In this document: piece after piece, positions 56,391 through 64,000 of the stretch | Numbering within the stretch: the stretch's first letter is position 1 | Layout of the letters: the number at the start of each line of letters is the position of its first letter | NCBI RefSeq assembly: GCF_009806555.1 | Contig: NZ_VUOK01000018.1 | Location: forward strand, 307,499 to 371,498 | From: Methylobacterium sp. 2A | Lineage (GTDB): Bacteria > Pseudomonadota > Alphaproteobacteria > Rhizobiales > Beijerinckiaceae | DNA length: 64,000 nt | Direction: 5' to 3' | The notes under the pieces: generated by a model | Databases searched by the model: none | What the model saw: only the letters and a program-made list of their open reading frames with translations | What the model was told of the DNA's origin: nothing | Made by a program: the position numbers and the translations under genes

Positions 56391-56927
56391 ATGGCGATGC
56401 CAGCGATGGACGAGGCGTTCTGGGCCAATCTCGATGCGCACATCGTCGCGCAACGGCCGGATGGCCAGGACAAGCCGCCGGCGCCCGTCCAGGCTGCCCC
56501 GGTCCCCGCCGTGGCGGGCGAGGCCTCGCCCGCACCCCGTCGGGTCGCCTCCGACTGGACCGGCGTGCTCGACACCCTGACGGCGGCCAAGAGCGCCGCC
56601 CAGCAACAGGAAGCGCGCCTGCGCGAACAGGCCGCCGAGCAGGACGCCCTGATTCAGGAGCTGAAGCGTTCGCAGCAGGAGGTGCGCGCCTACGAGCAGT
56701 TGCTGCGCGAAGTCCAGGCCCAGGCGGATGCCAAGGCCAACGAACTCCGCGCCCGGGCCGAGGCGCAGATCGGGAAGGTTCAGGCGGAGGCTGCCGCGAA
56801 GCTGCAGGCCATGGAGGCGCGAGCCCAGGCCGCCGAGCGCCGCGCCGAGGCCGCCGAGGGTTGGCTGGTGCGGATCGAGCAGGCGAGCCGGGACTTGGTG
56901 CCGGGCGAGCGTCGGGCCGCAGCCTGA
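56391..56927 (+). CDS. Coiled-coil protein of a three-member paralogue family (C)
   Basis: 178 residues from ATG 56391 (ATG 56397 fits the AAGGGA ribosome site slightly better). Pro/Ala-rich start, then ASDWTGVLDTLTAAKS (WxxxLD, Trp56). The coiled coil contains ARLREQAAEQDALIQELKRS and AKANELRARAEAQIGKVQAE. The end is EGWLVRIEQASRDLVPGE (WLxRI at 158-162). LREQ...LIxxL matches protein A closely. Together the three genes form a tandem paralogous array on one strand. Confidence 0.68.
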   Translation: MAMPAMDEAFWANLDAHIVAQRPDGQDKPPAPVQAAPVPAVAGEASPAPRRVASDWTGVLDTLTAAKSAAQQQEARLREQAAEQDALIQELKRSQQEVRAYEQLLREVQAQADAKANELRARAEAQIGKVQAEAAAKLQAMEARAQAAERRAEAAEGWLVRIEQASRDLVPGERRAAA

Positions 56928-56974
56928 AAGGCGTCGATCGGCGAGTCGGCCCCGTGCACGCCCCCGGCCTCCAT

Positions 56975-57271
56975 GTGGAGCGACATCGTCCGACCGGATT
57001 TTCAGTCCGACGGGCCGCGGCCGGCCGGAATGGGGGATCCGGGATTGGGAGCGGGGCGCCGCGCCCGGGTCCCGCCTCCGCTTGGCTCCGCCGACCGCTC
57101 CTGGCTTTGCCGCTCGCGCTGACACTCGGCGGCTGTACGATGGTTCAGGCGGATCCGGTCGATCGGACCGCAATCCCGTCGCTCTCGCCGATCAAGGCGT
57201 CCCTGCCGCGTGCGGGCGCGGCCGAAGCCGCCGATGATGCGGCGTGGCGCCTGCGGCTGACGCGCCTGTAG
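56975..57271 (+). CDS. Possible small lipoprotein
   Basis: 98 residues if started at GTG 56975. The convincing part is PLLALPLALTLGGCTMVQAD: a lipoprotein signal with lipobox LGGC. The following 40 residues (PVDRTAIPSLSPIKASLPRA and onward) are hydrophilic. The N-terminus before the signal is long and Arg/Gly-rich, so the true start is unsure. No family recognised. Confidence 0.4.
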   Translation: MERHRPTGFSVRRAAAGRNGGSGIGSGAPRPGPASAWLRRPLLALPLALTLGGCTMVQADPVDRTAIPSLSPIKASLPRAGAAEAADDAAWRLRLTRL

Positions 57272-57468
57272 AGGCGTTCGATCGGCGCCGATCATCCCTG
57301 ACCTCGACGAGGCACGATCGGCGCGCGCCGGACGCCCGGTCGGGATGGGCCTGTGCGAGGGGAAGGAGCCCGGTCCGGAGAACGCCAGCGCGTGAATCCG
57401 TGGCGAGATCGGCCCATGGGTCAGATCCCCCTCTACGGGATACACGGTCGAAAGTTTTAAAAAACTTC

Positions 57469-57520
57469 TGGCGCGGGCGATCGGGATCGAACCGACGACA
57501 TTCAGCTTGGCAGGCTGAAT
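57469..57520 (-). tRNA. 3' half of a tRNA-Gly(GCC) gene (truncated)
   Basis: On the minus strand the segment reads ATTCAGC, loop CTGCCAA (anticodon GCC), GCTGAAT. A 5-nt variable loop, a T arm GTCGG-TTCGATC-CCGAT, acceptor strand CGCCCGC, discriminator G and CCA follow; all spacings are canonical. The 5' half (acceptor GCGGGCG, D arm) is absent: the bases at 57521 onward do not fit. Beyond the CCA is GAAGTTTTTTAAAAC, a T-run terminator. A 3' half beside its own terminator is what remains at one end after an element integrates in a tRNA gene. Confidence 0.7.
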
Positions 57521-57699
57521 AGGACGTCCCGGGTTGTTCGGACTGCATCAATCCCCTGTTGGCCGGACCATTGATCTCGCACGGCTTTCCGTCCCTTCCC
57601 GCCCGCGTGGTGACTTGCCTGGGCGTTCGCCGTCGCGCGTGGTACGCCGCATGAAGGCGTCGAAGGCGGGCAAGGAAAGGTTTAACGGGGGACCGACTC

Positions 57700-58035
57700 A
57701 CGCAGGCCCACGTGACGCGGGTCCAGGCCTGATCGCGCACGCCGCCCTGCAGGCCCACAATGTCGCCGGCCTGCGCGAAGCCATCGAACCGGCGGGCGCG
57801 CGGATCCTATACCTTCCGCCCGACAGTCCCGCGTTTGATCCCATCGATCCTTCGACAGGCTCAGGTTGAGGCGAACTTCGCCAAGCGGAAGCACCGCCCG
57901 CGCACCGCAGCCGCCCGAACCGTGCCCGACCTCTGAGCAGCCATCCGCGATGCCTTCACCCCCTTCACGCCGGAAGACTGCCGCAACTGTCTCACCGCAG
58001 CCGGTTACGACGATGATTCGGCCGCCGCTACATGA
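57700..58035 (+). pseudogene. IS630-type transposase remnant
   Basis: The frame around 57715-57847 gives ALQAHNVAGLREAIEPAGAR and ILYLPPDSPAFDPID, like the DDE part of IS630 transposases before the catalytic Glu. The frame then changes at TCCTTCGACAGGCTCAGG, and FAKRKHRPRTAAARTVPDL continues to an in-frame TGA. AAIRDAFTPFTPEDCRNCLT and AAGYDDDSAAA follow, ending at 58035. So it has a frameshift, a nonsense codon and no N-terminal half: an old fragment marking past transposition next to the tRNA fragment. Confidence 0.75.
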
Positions 58036-58131
58036 ACGGGAACGGCTCCTTGGCGTCTCAATAGGCGCCGCCGGCGTCGCCCGACTGATCGCACGCGACC
58101 AAACCGCCGGAAACGCCCGAGGGGCAATTTA

Positions 58132-58155
58132 CATACATGCATCACTGCATGTATG
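58132..58155. promoter_or_regulatory. Palindromic operator upstream of tetR
   Basis: Arms CATACATGCA and TGCATGTATG separated by TCAC: a perfect 10-bp inverted repeat, 34 bp before the regulator start. TTTACA at 58128-58133 could be a -35 box, so a bound regulator would block the promoter. Most likely the operator of the adjacent TetR-type regulator. Confidence 0.75.
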
Positions 58156-58189
58156 ACGAGCCAAATCACGGGCATTCATGAGATGAGCC

Positions 58190-58894
58190 GTGGCGGGATC
58201 AGAACGCCAGCTTGTGACGGCGGAAGGCGAGCCGGATGCCGACGGTCTGCCTGCGGGTAACCGCCGGCCGCGCGATCCTCTCCAGCGGCGAAGCCAGGCC
58301 GAGCGCCGCGCCGCGACGCAGCGCGCCCTCATCGAGGCGGCCATCGAGATCCTGAACGAGCGCGGCTTCAATGCCGCCACTGCCGTCGCGGTGGCGGAGC
58401 GCGCGGGCGTGACCCGCGGCGCCGTTCAGCATCATTTCGGAACCACCCAGGCCCTGCTCGTTGCCGTCATGCGGCACGTCTCGCGTGCCCGCGACGAACG
58501 TGCCCAGCCCACCCCGCGGGCGCCTGCCCCGCTGAGCGGCCGCGTCCGGGCGCTCATCCAGGAATACCGCCTGCTCTACGACGGGCCGGACGGCGTCGCT
58601 CTGATGGAAATCTGGCTCGGCGCCGGCCACGACGAAGACCTGCGCCAGCAGGTCGACGCACTGATGCAGCGGATCACGGAGCGGCGCCTCGACCATTGGC
58701 GAAGCGTGCTCGCGGATGTGGCGCTCTCCGATGCCGAGATCGTCACGTTGCGCGGCGTGATGGTGTCGACGCTGCGCGGCGCCGCCATTCATCGCGTCTT
58801 GTCGCGGAACCCCAACCAGGCGGCGGCGCAGGTCGATCTGTTCTGCGCCATGACCGAGGCCTGGCTCGTCCGACGGGGGCCGGCAGCTGGCTGA
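58190..58894 (+). CDS. TetR-family transcriptional regulator
   Basis: 234 residues from GTG 58190 (GTG 58214 possible). The N-terminal helix-turn-helix is RAATQRALIEAAIEILNERG, then AVAERAGVTRGAVQHHFGTT. The C-terminal ligand domain (about 90-225) includes LLYDGPDGVALMEIWLG and TLRGVMVSTLRGAAIHRVL. It probably senses a pathway intermediate, perhaps an acyl-CoA or organic acid, and represses its own operon through the palindrome at 58132. The binding-protein gene follows 41 bp downstream. Confidence 0.9.
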   Translation: MAGSERQLVTAEGEPDADGLPAGNRRPRDPLQRRSQAERRAATQRALIEAAIEILNERGFNAATAVAVAERAGVTRGAVQHHFGTTQALLVAVMRHVSRARDERAQPTPRAPAPLSGRVRALIQEYRLLYDGPDGVALMEIWLGAGHDEDLRQQVDALMQRITERRLDHWRSVLADVALSDAEIVTLRGVMVSTLRGAAIHRVLSRNPNQAAAQVDLFCAMTEAWLVRRGPAAG

Positions 58895-58935
58895 AGAGCG
58901 CCGACAGACAACCGATCAGGCAGGAGCAAACCATC

Positions 58936-60129
58936 ATGAGAACGCTTGCGACGATGGCTGCCTTGGGCAGCCTGACCGCGCTCCCATGCGCCGCTGAAGA
59001 CGCGCAGCCGGTGGTGATCGGCGTCGTCTCGGACATGTCGGGCGTCTACGCCGATTTCAACGGCCAGGGGCTGGTGACGGCGGTCCAGATGGCGGTGAAG
59101 GAGCATGACGGGAAGGTGCTCGGCCGCCCCATCCAGGTCCTCTCGTACGATCCGCAAGAGAAGCCGGTGAATGCCCTGTCCAAGGTCCGCGAGTGGATCG
59201 ACCGGGACCATGCGTCCATGATCATGGAGGGAACGACCTCCGCAATCGCACTCGGCATCCAGAAGCTGACGGAGGAGAAGAAGACGATCTTCTTCGCCTT
59301 CTCCGGCACGGCCGCCCTGACCAACGAGGATTGCAGCCCCTACGGCATCCAGTATGTCTGGAACAACTACGCCATGGCGCACGGCGTCGGGAACGCCGAG
59401 ACGAAGCCCGGCGACAAGTGGTTCTTTCTCACGGCCGATTATACCTTCGGCAAGAGCCTTGAGGCGGAGGCAACCACGGTCGTGACGGCCGCCGGCGGCA
59501 AGGTCGTCGGCAGCGCCCGCCACGCGCTCGGCGTGGCCGATTTCTCATCCTTCCTCCTGCAGGCCCAATCCACCGGGGCGAATGTGCTCGGCCTCGCCAA
59601 TGCCGGGCGCGACGCCCAGAATGCCGTGATCCAGGCCAACGAGTTCGGTCTCCCCGCCAGCGGCACCCGCGTCCAGCCGCTCGTCCTCTTCGACACGGAT
59701 GTCCGCGGCATGGGCCTGGCGACGGCGCAGGGTCTCCAGTACCTGACCGGCTTCTACTGGGATCAGAACGCGCGCGCGCGAACCTGGTCGAAGGACTTCT
59801 TCGCCCTGCAGCACGCCATGCCGACCATGAACCAGGCCGGCGGCTACTCGGCGACCCGGCAATACCTGGCCGCCGTGGAGAAGGCCGGAACGCTGGAGGC
59901 TGAGAAGGTTCGCGCGGCGCTCAAGGACATGCCGGTCGACGACGCCTTCACGCAGGGCGGTGTCATCCGTGACAACGGCAGCCTGGCCCATCCCATGTCG
60001 CTGATGCAGGTCAAGACGCCGGCCGAGTCCAAGGACAAGTGGGACATCGCGAAGGTCGTGCGGACGGTGCCGGGCGACGAGGCGTTCCAGCCCTTGGCGT
60101 CCAGCACCTGCAAGCTTCTCAAGCACTGA
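58936..60129 (+). CDS. Periplasmic ABC-type (LivJ-like) substrate-binding protein
   Basis: 397 residues from ATG 58936 with CAGGAG upstream. Signal peptide RTLATMAALGSLTALPCAA. Type I periplasmic fold: VIGVVSDMSGVYADFNGQGL, IQVLSYDPQEKPVNALSKVR, FFAFSGTAALTNEDCSPYG, WFFLTADYTFGKSLE and GRDAQNAVIQANEFGLP. Such proteins bind amino acids, amides or aromatic and organic acids. No permease or ATPase gene is nearby, so it either works with a distant transporter or senses a ligand. In the same operon as the CoA enzymes. Confidence 0.88.
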   Translation: MRTLATMAALGSLTALPCAAEDAQPVVIGVVSDMSGVYADFNGQGLVTAVQMAVKEHDGKVLGRPIQVLSYDPQEKPVNALSKVREWIDRDHASMIMEGTTSAIALGIQKLTEEKKTIFFAFSGTAALTNEDCSPYGIQYVWNNYAMAHGVGNAETKPGDKWFFLTADYTFGKSLEAEATTVVTAAGGKVVGSARHALGVADFSSFLLQAQSTGANVLGLANAGRDAQNAVIQANEFGLPASGTRVQPLVLFDTDVRGMGLATAQGLQYLTGFYWDQNARARTWSKDFFALQHAMPTMNQAGGYSATRQYLAAVEKAGTLEAEKVRAALKDMPVDDAFTQGGVIRDNGSLAHPMSLMQVKTPAESKDKWDIAKVVRTVPGDEAFQPLASSTCKLLKH

Positions 60130-60159
60130 CGCGCCACTTCGACGGGCCACGAGGACAGG

Positions 60160-61326
60160 ATGAGCTACTCACTCACCGATGACCAGCGCAATATCCGTGC
60201 GGAAGTCGAGCGCCTCTGCTCGCGTTTCGACGACGCCTATTGGGCGGAGCGCGAGCGCACCGCCACGTTCCCGGAGGCGTTTTACCGGGCCGTCGCCGAA
60301 GGCGGCTGGCTCGGGATAGCGATGCCGCAGGAGCACGGGGGCGCCGCGCTCGGCATCTCGGCCGCGGCCGTGATGATGCGGGCGATCTCGGAATCCGGCG
60401 CCGGCATGTCGGGCGCCTCCTCCGTGCATATGAACATCTTCGGGCTCCAGCCCGTCGTCGTGTTCGGCACCGAGGAGCAGAAGACGCGGATGTTGCCGCC
60501 GCTCATCGCGGGTCGGGACAAGGCCTGCTTCGCCGTGACGGAGCCTGATGCCGGGCTCAATACGACGCAGATCAAGACCCGCGCCGAACGCCATGGCGAC
60601 CACTACGTCATCACCGGGCAGAAGATCTGGATCTCGACCGCGCAAGTCGCGACCAAGGTGCTGATCCTGGCCCGCACGACGCCGCTCGACCAAGTGAAAC
60701 GCAAGACCGACGGGCTGTCGCTGTTCTACACCGATCTCGACCGGGCCAGAGCCGAAGTCCGCCTCATCCATAAGATGGGCCGGCATGCGGTGGATTCCAA
60801 CATGTTGTTCTTCGACCGCATGGAGGTGCCGGCCGAGGATCTCATCGGCAAGGAGGGCGATGGTTTCCGGCAGATCCTGCACGGCCTCAACCCCGAACGC
60901 ATCCTGATCGCCTCCGAGGCGGTGGGCCTGGGCTTCGCTGCCATCCGCAAAGCCAGCGCCTATGCCCGGGAGCGTGTGGTGTTCGACCGGCCCATCGGCC
61001 AGAACCAGGGCATCCAGCACCCGCTCGCGCGCGCCTGGATGAACCTGGAGGCGGCCAACCTGATGGTCATGCGGGCGGCCGCCCTCTACGATGCCGGGGA
61101 GGAATGCGGCGTCGAGGCGAACAGCGCGAAGTACCTCGCCGCCGAGGCGGCGTTCAGCGCCTGCGAGACGGCGGTGATGAGCCACGGCGGCATGGGCTAC
61201 TCCGCCGAGTACCACGTCGAGCGATATCTTCGAGAGAGCTTCATCCCGCGCATCGCGCCGGTCAGTCCGCAGCTCATCATGAGCTTCATCGCCGAGAAGG
61301 TCCTCGGCTTGCCGAAATCCTATTGA
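60160..61326 (+). CDS. Acyl-CoA dehydrogenase
   Basis: 388 residues. FAD-dependent acyl-CoA dehydrogenase family: EGGWLGIAMPQEHGGAALG, CFAVTEPDAGLNTTQIKT and YVITGQKIWISTAQVATK. Further motifs are LFFDRMEVPAEDLIGKEGDG, RERVVFDRPIGQNQGIQHPL and the C-terminal MSHGGMGYSAEYHVERYLRE. It oxidises an acyl-CoA to the 2-enoyl-CoA with electrons to ETF. The neighbouring CoA-transferase, hydratase and lyase suggest a branched or dicarboxylic acyl-CoA such as methylsuccinyl-CoA; this is inference. Confidence 0.92.
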   Translation: MSYSLTDDQRNIRAEVERLCSRFDDAYWAERERTATFPEAFYRAVAEGGWLGIAMPQEHGGAALGISAAAVMMRAISESGAGMSGASSVHMNIFGLQPVVVFGTEEQKTRMLPPLIAGRDKACFAVTEPDAGLNTTQIKTRAERHGDHYVITGQKIWISTAQVATKVLILARTTPLDQVKRKTDGLSLFYTDLDRARAEVRLIHKMGRHAVDSNMLFFDRMEVPAEDLIGKEGDGFRQILHGLNPERILIASEAVGLGFAAIRKASAYARERVVFDRPIGQNQGIQHPLARAWMNLEAANLMVMRAAALYDAGEECGVEANSAKYLAAEAAFSACETAVMSHGGMGYSAEYHVERYLRESFIPRIAPVSPQLIMSFIAEKVLGLPKSY

Positions 61327-61339
61327 GAGGGAGCGCGCG

Positions 61340-62494
61340 ATGACGACCGGCAGCCGGACAGGGGCGCTCGCAGGACTTCAGGTGGTCGACCTGTCCCGTG
61401 TTCTCGGGGGGCCTTATTGCACGCAGATCCTGGGCGATCACGGGGCCGAGGTCCTGAAGATCGAGCCGCCCTCGGGCGACGAGACGCGGGCCTGGGGGCC
61501 GCCCTTCGTGGCGGGAAGCACCGCCTACTTCCGCGGCGTGAACCGCAACAAGCGCAGCCTGGTCCTCGACCTCGCGACGGAGCAGGGGCGCGACCTGCTC
61601 CTCGGCTTCCTCGAAGGGGCCGACGTCCTCGTCGAGAACTACAAGCCCGGCACGCTGGAGAGGTGGGGCCTCGGGCCCGAGGTGCTGGCGGAGCGCTTCC
61701 CGAAGCTCGTCCATTGCCGCGTCTCCGGCTACGGCAGCACCGGCCCGCTCGGCGGCATGCCCGGCTACGACGCAGCGATCCAGGCGATGGCGGGCCTGAT
61801 GAGCGTCAACGGCGAGCCCGACGGAGAGCCGACACGGCTCGGCATCCCGGTCGTCGACCTCGTGACCGGGCTGAATGCCGCCATCGGCATCCTGCTCGCG
61901 CTGCAGGAGCGCCAGGTCAGCGGCCGGGGCCAGTTCGTGGAGACCGCGCTCTACGATTGCGGCCTGTCGATCCTGCATCCGCACCTCCCGAACCTGTTCG
62001 CTTCGGGTAAGACGCCGGGTCGGACCGGCAACGCGCATCCGAACATCGCGCCCTACAGCAGCTTCCCGACCGGGCGCGGAGCGATCTTTCTGGCCGTCGG
62101 CAACGACGGCCAGTTCCGCCGCATGTGCACCTTCCTGGGCCGCCCCGACCTGCCGGACGAGCCCCGCTTCAAGGACAACGCGGCGCGCTTGAACAATCGA
62201 GCCGAGCTGGAGGCGATCCTGCGCGACCTGCTGGCGGCGCACGATGCCACCGTGCTGGCCGAGAGCCTCATCAAGCTCGGCGTTCCCTGCGGTCCCGTCC
62301 TGACCGTCGCGGAAGCGGTGGCGCACCCGCAGACGGCGGCACGGGAGATGATCGTGGAGATGGGCGGCTACAAAGGCGTCGCCTCGCCGATCAAGCTTTC
62401 GCGCACCCCGGCGACCTATCGCCGTCCGCCGCCGGCGCTGAACGATTTCGGCTCCGAGAACGGGACGCCCGCCTCGACCACGGAGGAGCGCTGA
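61340..62494 (+). CDS. CaiB/BaiF-type (family III) CoA-transferase
   Basis: 384 residues, 13 bp after the dehydrogenase gene. Family III motifs: [55 protein letters not shown] and [18 protein letters not shown]. The catalytic Asp173 lies in [17 protein letters not shown], and NPNIAPY-like [13 protein letters not shown] follows. It moves CoA from a donor such as succinyl-CoA to a carboxylic acid, the activating step of the operon's pathway. Confidence 0.92.
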   Translation: MTTGSRTGALAGLQVVDLSRVLGGPYCTQILGDHGAEVLKIEPPSGDETRAWGPPFVAGSTAYFRGVNRNKRSLVLDLATEQGRDLLLGFLEGADVLVENYKPGTLERWGLGPEVLAERFPKLVHCRVSGYGSTGPLGGMPGYDAAIQAMAGLMSVNGEPDGEPTRLGIPVVDLVTGLNAAIGILLALQERQVSGRGQFVETALYDCGLSILHPHLPNLFASGKTPGRTGNAHPNIAPYSSFPTGRGAIFLAVGNDGQFRRMCTFLGRPDLPDEPRFKDNAARLNNRAELEAILRDLLAAHDATVLAESLIKLGVPCGPVLTVAEAVAHPQTAAREMIVEMGGYKGVASPIKLSRTPATYRRPPPALNDFGSENGTPASTTEER

Positions 62495-62495
62495 G

Positions 62496-62948
62496 ATGGC
62501 TGGCCGCTTCTTCGACGAATGGAGCGTGGGAGACGTCATCACGCATGACATCCGCCGTACCGTGACGGAGACCGACAATCTCCTGATCACGACGCTGACC
62601 CACAACCCGCAACCGCTCCACCTCGACGCGGACTACGCCGCCGGGACGGAGTTCGGCCGCATCGTGGTGAACGGGACCTTCACTTTCGCCCTGATGGTCG
62701 GCGTTTCGGTCGCCGACACGACCCTCGGGACGCTCGTGGCCAATCTCGGCTACGACAAGCTCGTGATGCCGAAGCCCGTTTTCGTCGGAGATACGTTGCG
62801 CGTGGAGACGCGGGTCGTCGAGCTCCGCCCGTCGAAGTCGCGGCCCGCAGCCGGCATCGTCGTGTTCGAACATGTCGCGCGCAACCAGCGCGACGAGGTC
62901 GTGTGCCAATGCCTGCGCACGGCACTGCTGCAGAGGAGCGCGCGGTGA
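62496..62948 (+). CDS. MaoC-like hot-dog-fold hydratase
   Basis: 150 residues, 1 bp after the CoA-transferase stop. MaoC signature region [20 protein letters not shown] (His42, Asp44); the position two before the Asn of NP is Thr35 rather than the Asp of classical R-hydratases. Later [20 protein letters not shown] is typical of the mesaconyl-/itaconyl-type branch. It would hydrate the enoyl-CoA made by the dehydrogenase. The stop overlaps the lyase start. Confidence 0.88.
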   Translation: MAGRFFDEWSVGDVITHDIRRTVTETDNLLITTLTHNPQPLHLDADYAAGTEFGRIVVNGTFTFALMVGVSVADTTLGTLVANLGYDKLVMPKPVFVGDTLRVETRVVELRPSKSRPAAGIVVFEHVARNQRDEVVCQCLRTALLQRSAR

Positions 62949-63811
62949 GGCTCCGCTCGCTTCTCTTCGTACCGGGCGACCGTCCCGACCGGATCGAGAA
63001 GGCGCTGGGCTGCGGCGCCGACGCCTTGATCCTGGATCTTGAGGATGCGGTCGCGCCCGGCAACAAGGACAAGGCCCGCGCGGCCGTGGCCGCCTGCCTC
63101 GCCAGGACCCCCAGGACGACGACCGTCTTTTGCCGCATCAACCCTCTGGACGGCCCCCTGGCCGAGCAGGATCTCGCGGCGATCGGGTCGGGCCGTCCCG
63201 ATGGCATCGTCCTGCCCAAGGCTGAAGGCGCTGCCTGCGTCCGAACGCTCGTCGGCAAGCTCGATGCCGGCGGTTGGTCCCGCGTTCCGGTCCTGCCGAT
63301 CGCCACCGAGACCCCGAAGGCGGTATTCGGCCTTGGCAGCTACTCCGAAGTCTCCGATCTCCTATGCGGGCTCACCTGGGGCGCGGAGGATCTGCCTGCC
63401 GCGATCGGAGCAAGTGCATCGCGTGAGGTCGACGGGTCGTACACGCCACCCTACGAAGTCGTACGCACGCTCGCCTTGATGGCAGCCCACGCCGCTGGCG
63501 TGCCGGCAATCGAGACCGTCTACCCGGCCTTCCGCGATCTCTCCGGCGTGCGCGCGTACGCACGACGGGGACGTCGTGACGGGTTCGGCGGGATGATGGC
63601 CATCCACCCCGACCAGGTCGGACCGATCAACGAGGCATTCTCCCCCACGCCGGATGAACTCGAGCATGCCCGCCGGGTCGTTGAGCTGTTCGAGACCAAT
63701 CCAGGCGTCGGGACGCTCGCGCTGGACGGACGCATGGTCGATGCGCCGCACCTCTCGCAGGCGCGCAGGATTCTCGCGATGGGCTCCGAGGCGGCCCATT
63801 CCAAATCTTAG
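62945..63811 (+). CDS. CitE/HpcH-type acyl-CoA lyase
   Basis: 288 residues from GTG 62945, overlapping the MaoC stop; a longer ATG frame reads through MaoC. Family motifs: [85 protein letters not shown] and [20 protein letters not shown]. Mg-dependent lyases of this family cleave citryl-, malyl-, beta-methylmalyl- or citramalyl-CoA. In this operon it is expected to split the hydrated product into a C2 or C3 acyl-CoA and an oxoacid. Confidence 0.92.
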   Translation: MRLRSLLFVPGDRPDRIEKALGCGADALILDLEDAVAPGNKDKARAAVAACLARTPRTTTVFCRINPLDGPLAEQDLAAIGSGRPDGIVLPKAEGAACVRTLVGKLDAGGWSRVPVLPIATETPKAVFGLGSYSEVSDLLCGLTWGAEDLPAAIGASASREVDGSYTPPYEVVRTLALMAAHAAGVPAIETVYPAFRDLSGVRAYARRGRRDGFGGMMAIHPDQVGPINEAFSPTPDELEHARRVVELFETNPGVGTLALDGRMVDAPHLSQARRILAMGSEAAHSKS

Positions 63812-63847
63812 AGCCGTGCCCGATCGCGTTGCAATCGAGCATGGCTC
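63811..63847. repeat. Dispersed imperfect palindrome, copy 2
   Basis: GAGCCGTGCCCGATCGCGTT, then GCAATCGAGCATGGCTC: ends inverted, core shared with the copy at 54563-54596. It begins at the last base of the lyase stop codon, so it may also serve as a 3' hairpin. Confidence 0.6.
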
Positions 63848-63942
63848 TCAGCCCAGGGCAATCGCTTCAGCGTGAGGAGGTTTAGGTTCGCGGTCGGGGC
63901 GTTTTGTGATTCAGGCGGCGGCTTGCCTCTGGTGCGTTGTCC

Positions 63943-64000
63943 ATGCCGTCTCCGCTGTCGATCCTCGATCACTTCTCGGCCCTGGAGGACCCGCGCCAGC
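63943..64000 (+). mobile_element. ISAs1-family transposase, N-terminus (partial)
   Basis: ATG 63943 opens a frame to the window end giving MPSPLSILDHFSALEDPRQ. The pattern xLLDHFxxLxDPR is the start of ISAs1/H-repeat-type transposases (DDE_Tnp_1 associated). Only 19 residues are visible, and the terminal repeats are not recognisable here. Confidence 0.6.

Noticed and set aside
57469..57545. Intact tRNA-Gly gene
   Set aside because: The 5' half lacks the acceptor strand complementary to CGCCCGC and any D-arm sequence, so only a 3' fragment is present.

Overview
The window is GC-rich chromosomal DNA from an alphaproteobacterium of the order Rhizobiales, most likely Methylobacterium or a close relative. 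The evidence is the gene content: trpA-accD-folC order, AddA-type recombination, MucR, GcrA, minCDE, an Omp25/31-type porin and a cysteine-poor AccD. The genus is an inference; no rRNA or other marker gene is present to confirm it.

Layout, left to right. The first 8 kb hold the end of a DEAD-box RNA helicase, a pair of inverted repeats, a membrane-anchored Ala/Pro-rich protein, a NarL-type two-component pair, a frameshifted tenA, a Tat-exported DJ-1/PfpI protein, a TerB-like protein, a CidA/LrgB pair and a MucR regulator without cysteines. From 8 to 17 kb come a large glycoside hydrolase, a HAD phosphatase, argC, the trpA-accD-folC block and an outer-membrane beta-barrel. From 17 to 25 kb are trxA, addA (no addB beside it), a second divergent MinC, a toxin-antitoxin pair in which both genes are frameshifted, and the minCDE operon. 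From 25 to 43 kb lie an alpha/beta hydrolase, a P450, an ABC-exporter-like protein with degenerate ATPase motifs, typA, a run of small disordered proteins, cysK, a TAXI binding protein, gcrA, a patatin lipoprotein, a 42-residue peptide with an internal duplication, pyk, an SRPBCC protein and an MltB-type transglycosylase. From 43 to 57 kb are a siderophore receptor, the pxpABC 5-oxoprolinase operon with a class II aldolase, a secreted repeat protein, an RND efflux pair, and a cluster of three paralogous coiled-coil proteins.

At about 57.5 kb the character changes. A 3' half of a tRNA-Gly(GCC) gene is followed by an eroded IS630-type transposase and then a compact operon: TetR regulator, orphan periplasmic binding protein, acyl-CoA dehydrogenase, CaiB-type CoA-transferase, MaoC hydratase and CitE-type lyase. 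The window ends inside an ISAs1-type transposase. This looks like the edge of a genomic island carrying a CoA-dependent organic-acid pathway. Its enzyme set resembles those that break down itaconate, mesaconate or methylsuccinate.

The strongest candidates for undescribed biology are: (1) the three coiled-coil paralogues sharing WxxxLD and WLxRI motifs, behind an exact TTAA-N7-TTAA CtrA-type site; (2) the ABC-like protein with lost Walker and signature motifs and three copies of a D/E-N-x-L-x-G element; (3) the duplicated MinC; and (4) the island catabolic operon with its palindromic operator. Three genes carry single-base indels in or beside short G/C runs, so base-call error should be excluded before they are treated as pseudogenes.
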